Origin: Lineus longissimus
Lineage: Eukaryota; Nemertea; Pilidiophora; Heteronemertea; Lineidae
NCBI RefSeq assembly: GCF_910592395.1
Contig: NC_088314.1
Span: 2,358,001-2,422,000, forward strand
DNA length: 64,000 nucleotides
Direction of reading: 5' to 3'
The notes under the pieces: generated by a model
Database searches by the model: none
Seen by the model: the letters and a program-made list of their open reading frames with translations, nothing else
What the model was told of the DNA's origin: nothing
Shown: one piece after another, positions 61,750-64,000 of the stretch
How the letters are laid out: each line of letters starts with the position of its first letter
Numbering within the stretch: position 1 is the first letter of the stretch
Program-made: the position numbers and the translations under genes

Positions 61750-64000
61750 AATACGGTGGAGATTTTTTTAAAGATGCCTAAAAATTGCTCTTTGCGTTCT
61801 GTGCAAAGAAAGACACTTGAATCCCCTTTTGTAAATTGACATCACGCTGCTGGCTCTGTTTTTGAATTCGATGCCAAACTCATTTTGTTTGCTCCAGGTA
61901 GTCATATGTGCAAAATGCGATTGTAATGGAAACTTCTTGATGGTACCTTAGTTCTTTGATTGATATACTTAGTTCTTTATTGATAAGCGCCTCTGCTACA
62001 GAGGTCGTAATCGATGCGAATTCAGGGAGGAACAACCGTGCGCCCTTCCCATCGCTACGTTTTTGACTTCGTCAGATGTGGCCCTGATCCCAAACAACAA
62101 CGGCTCAAACCACCACAAAACCATGTGTCAGTATAAAATGTTAACCTATCTGATTATTGTGAAGAAACGATAAAGTAGCATTTTGTTAATCGTTCGTTTC
62201 GAAATACTGCCTCCAGCTATGCATTGTATCAGATTTGTAAAACAATTTAGCCAGAAGTAATTGAACCACAGAAGTACGAAGATAACCCCGGGGACCAGAT
62301 GCCACAGTCAGTAAACTGCTGCTTCATGGATGATTAATCTCCTCCCCAGAACACCACCAGCAAATATTCCAGGGACTAATTTGTCTTACAAACCGTCACT
62401 TTATGACAGTCTGCACAGAAAAATATCGACAGGCTTTGACTTGGAATTACCATGATTGTGGTATTTTTCAAATTGTGGTGGCTTTTTTCTGCTTTGGGGA
62501 TGGCCGACAAAGGTCCAAATGCAGTAGTCAATACAGCTGATCTATATCGGCATGCATTGGCGAAACGACTGTCCAGAAGCACTGATGGGCTCTCTTTTCT
62601 GTTCGCTCACTAGAGCAAGAAAAGGTTGTGGCATTATGCCACTGGTTTTTAGCCAATTTCTCCCCTTATGAACTTTCCTGGCGAGAGTTTAGATCCACGG
62701 ATTTTTAAGATTCTTCACATGATGCTTGCTTTAACGATTGGTGGTGTAAGTTGCTTGCTTCCACGATCGATGGTTTAGATGTTGTACAATCATGCGTACA
62801 ATGTGTTCCGGGAAGGTTCGTAATAGTCTGACCTACGTTGTAGTGATACAAGACATACTGCATTTGATTTGGCAAGTCACTTAGAAAATGCATCTGTGAA
62901 CCGGCTGAGGACGCAAAAATTGCCCCCTGCTGAGCAAATTTGGCAATTAGCGTGGACCGAATCAATTCTATATCCGCCAGTGCCATAGAACAACATGGTA
63001 AAATGGTGAATTGATGTCGTAGGTTTTATGTGAAGTGAAATAGTACCCCCGCATCGGGAGTATCGAAGGAATAAAGCGTGATGCATATTACACGTTTCTT
63101 TTAATGAACTAACGTACATAGTAGTTGAAAAAATTCTTAAACAATTCTATCTCACTTGTCTCTTTCCTAAATTATGCTCTACCCCAAGCGTGTGGTTTTT
63201 ATCCTGAGCAATATTTGTAGAGTGAGCATCGTTTGTATAAGGGAATCCACTGAGATTTGTGTATACATTTACGACGAATTTGCAAGAACACTATACAAAT
63301 AGGTATGGCGCTAAGGGCTTGACGCAAATCTCATAAATTTGTCCGGCTGCTTGGGGATAGCTGAACCAGATTAGTCAAGCTTGCCTCCCAGTGGAATCTT
63401 TATATACCAACAAAGATGGTTTATGAAACTAATTGAGTTTTGATACGATAAATTGAATCCAGACTTTGCTGTTTATGTTGCATGTTGTCGGAATCTGTGT
63501 ACTGTGGACCACCCCCGGGAAATGGTGTTATTTTAATCAATTTGTTCCATGTATTTGCCTTATTCTATAATTCAGATAAGATTTGTAGTTAGTCCCATGG
63601 CAGTCAGTAATTGTATCTCTGATTGATGTACACCTCCTTCTTCATGCACACCGATACACATTTAGTACGCGTTGTCGAAGAAACATGCATCGAATGTGTT
63701 TCTGGCCACTTATTAGTTATAGTGTCCAACTGGGATACAGTGTTAGAGTATTCATAGCTTCGTTTCGGGAAAAACACTTGTCAGCGACATTAATAAAGAC
63801 AGGGACTTGTTTCAAGTTTGGCCCATAGTTGTTATTTGGTAGATAGTTAACTCTGGCAGTTGCTTCCGCTGCTGGATGACCGTCGGTAGACTGCCTCTTG
63901 TCAGAGTAATCCGAGGGATTCACAATAGTCATACGGCATGTATCATCTTGTGTCGGATGCCTTGATTGCCTAACTCGTCCAGGCGAGCAGATTTGTCATT
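61750..64000. other. Non-coding, nothing recognised
   Basis: A minus frame at 62705-62986 has fairly even codon use but no recognisable domain. No repeats or RNA genes recognised. Confidence 0.4.

Noticed and set aside
62705-62986. Minus-strand 93-codon ORF as a gene
   Set aside because: Codon use is even, but no motif, splice site or upstream exon could be supported.
1-64000. Reverse transcriptase or transposase gene
   Set aside because: I looked for YxDD-type, DDE-like and endonuclease motifs in the open frames and saw none. Only non-autonomous elements were found.

Overview
This window looks like intergenic and intronic DNA from an invertebrate animal. It is AT-rich and has no operon-like gene packing. 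It contains transposon remnants, tRNA-derived SINEs, palindromic MITEs, a large satellite array and short exon-sized coding islands flanked by GT/AG splice signals. I see no long intact protein gene, no rRNA gene, no CRISPR array and no bacterial or phage features. The word TACATGTA recurs throughout, and the one secure coding domain (GON) is animal-specific. A marine lophotrochozoan or basal deuterostome would fit, but the species cannot be fixed from this sequence.

Layout. 1-4.2 kb holds a MITE-like element with terminal inverted repeats (2604-3236) and a nested 37-bp-arm hairpin, poly-C tracts, and a foldback repeat (3625-3728) that recurs near 54.6 kb. 4.27-7.40 kb is a tandem array of about 16 units of ~192 bp; several consecutive units are open in one frame and each unit carries GTAAGT. 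7.4-32 kb is mostly unique non-coding DNA with a tRNA-like SINE head at 15.65 kb, a probable unidentified minus-strand exon at 15.9-16.25 kb, a weak glutamate-receptor-like ORF at 18.75 kb, a palindromic MITE at 19.63-19.79 kb and two tRNA-like boxes at 27.3-27.5 kb. 32.3 kb has a 31-bp minisatellite. 32.5-57 kb is mainly unannotated, with candidate terminal exons at 36.9 kb and at 41.6 kb (possibly F-type-lectin-like).

The best-supported gene is on the + strand at 57.6-59.6 kb. Two exons (58728-58984 and 59402-59576/59590) join in phase 0 and encode most of a GON domain, the C-terminal module of ADAMTS9/ADAMTS20/GON-1. A possible PAN/Apple-like exon lies upstream (57.66-57.89 kb), and an antisense SINE sits in the intron between. 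The upstream domains and the C-terminal CGGYCG-type end of the GON domain were not found here, so the gene is partial in this window, alternatively ended, or degenerate.
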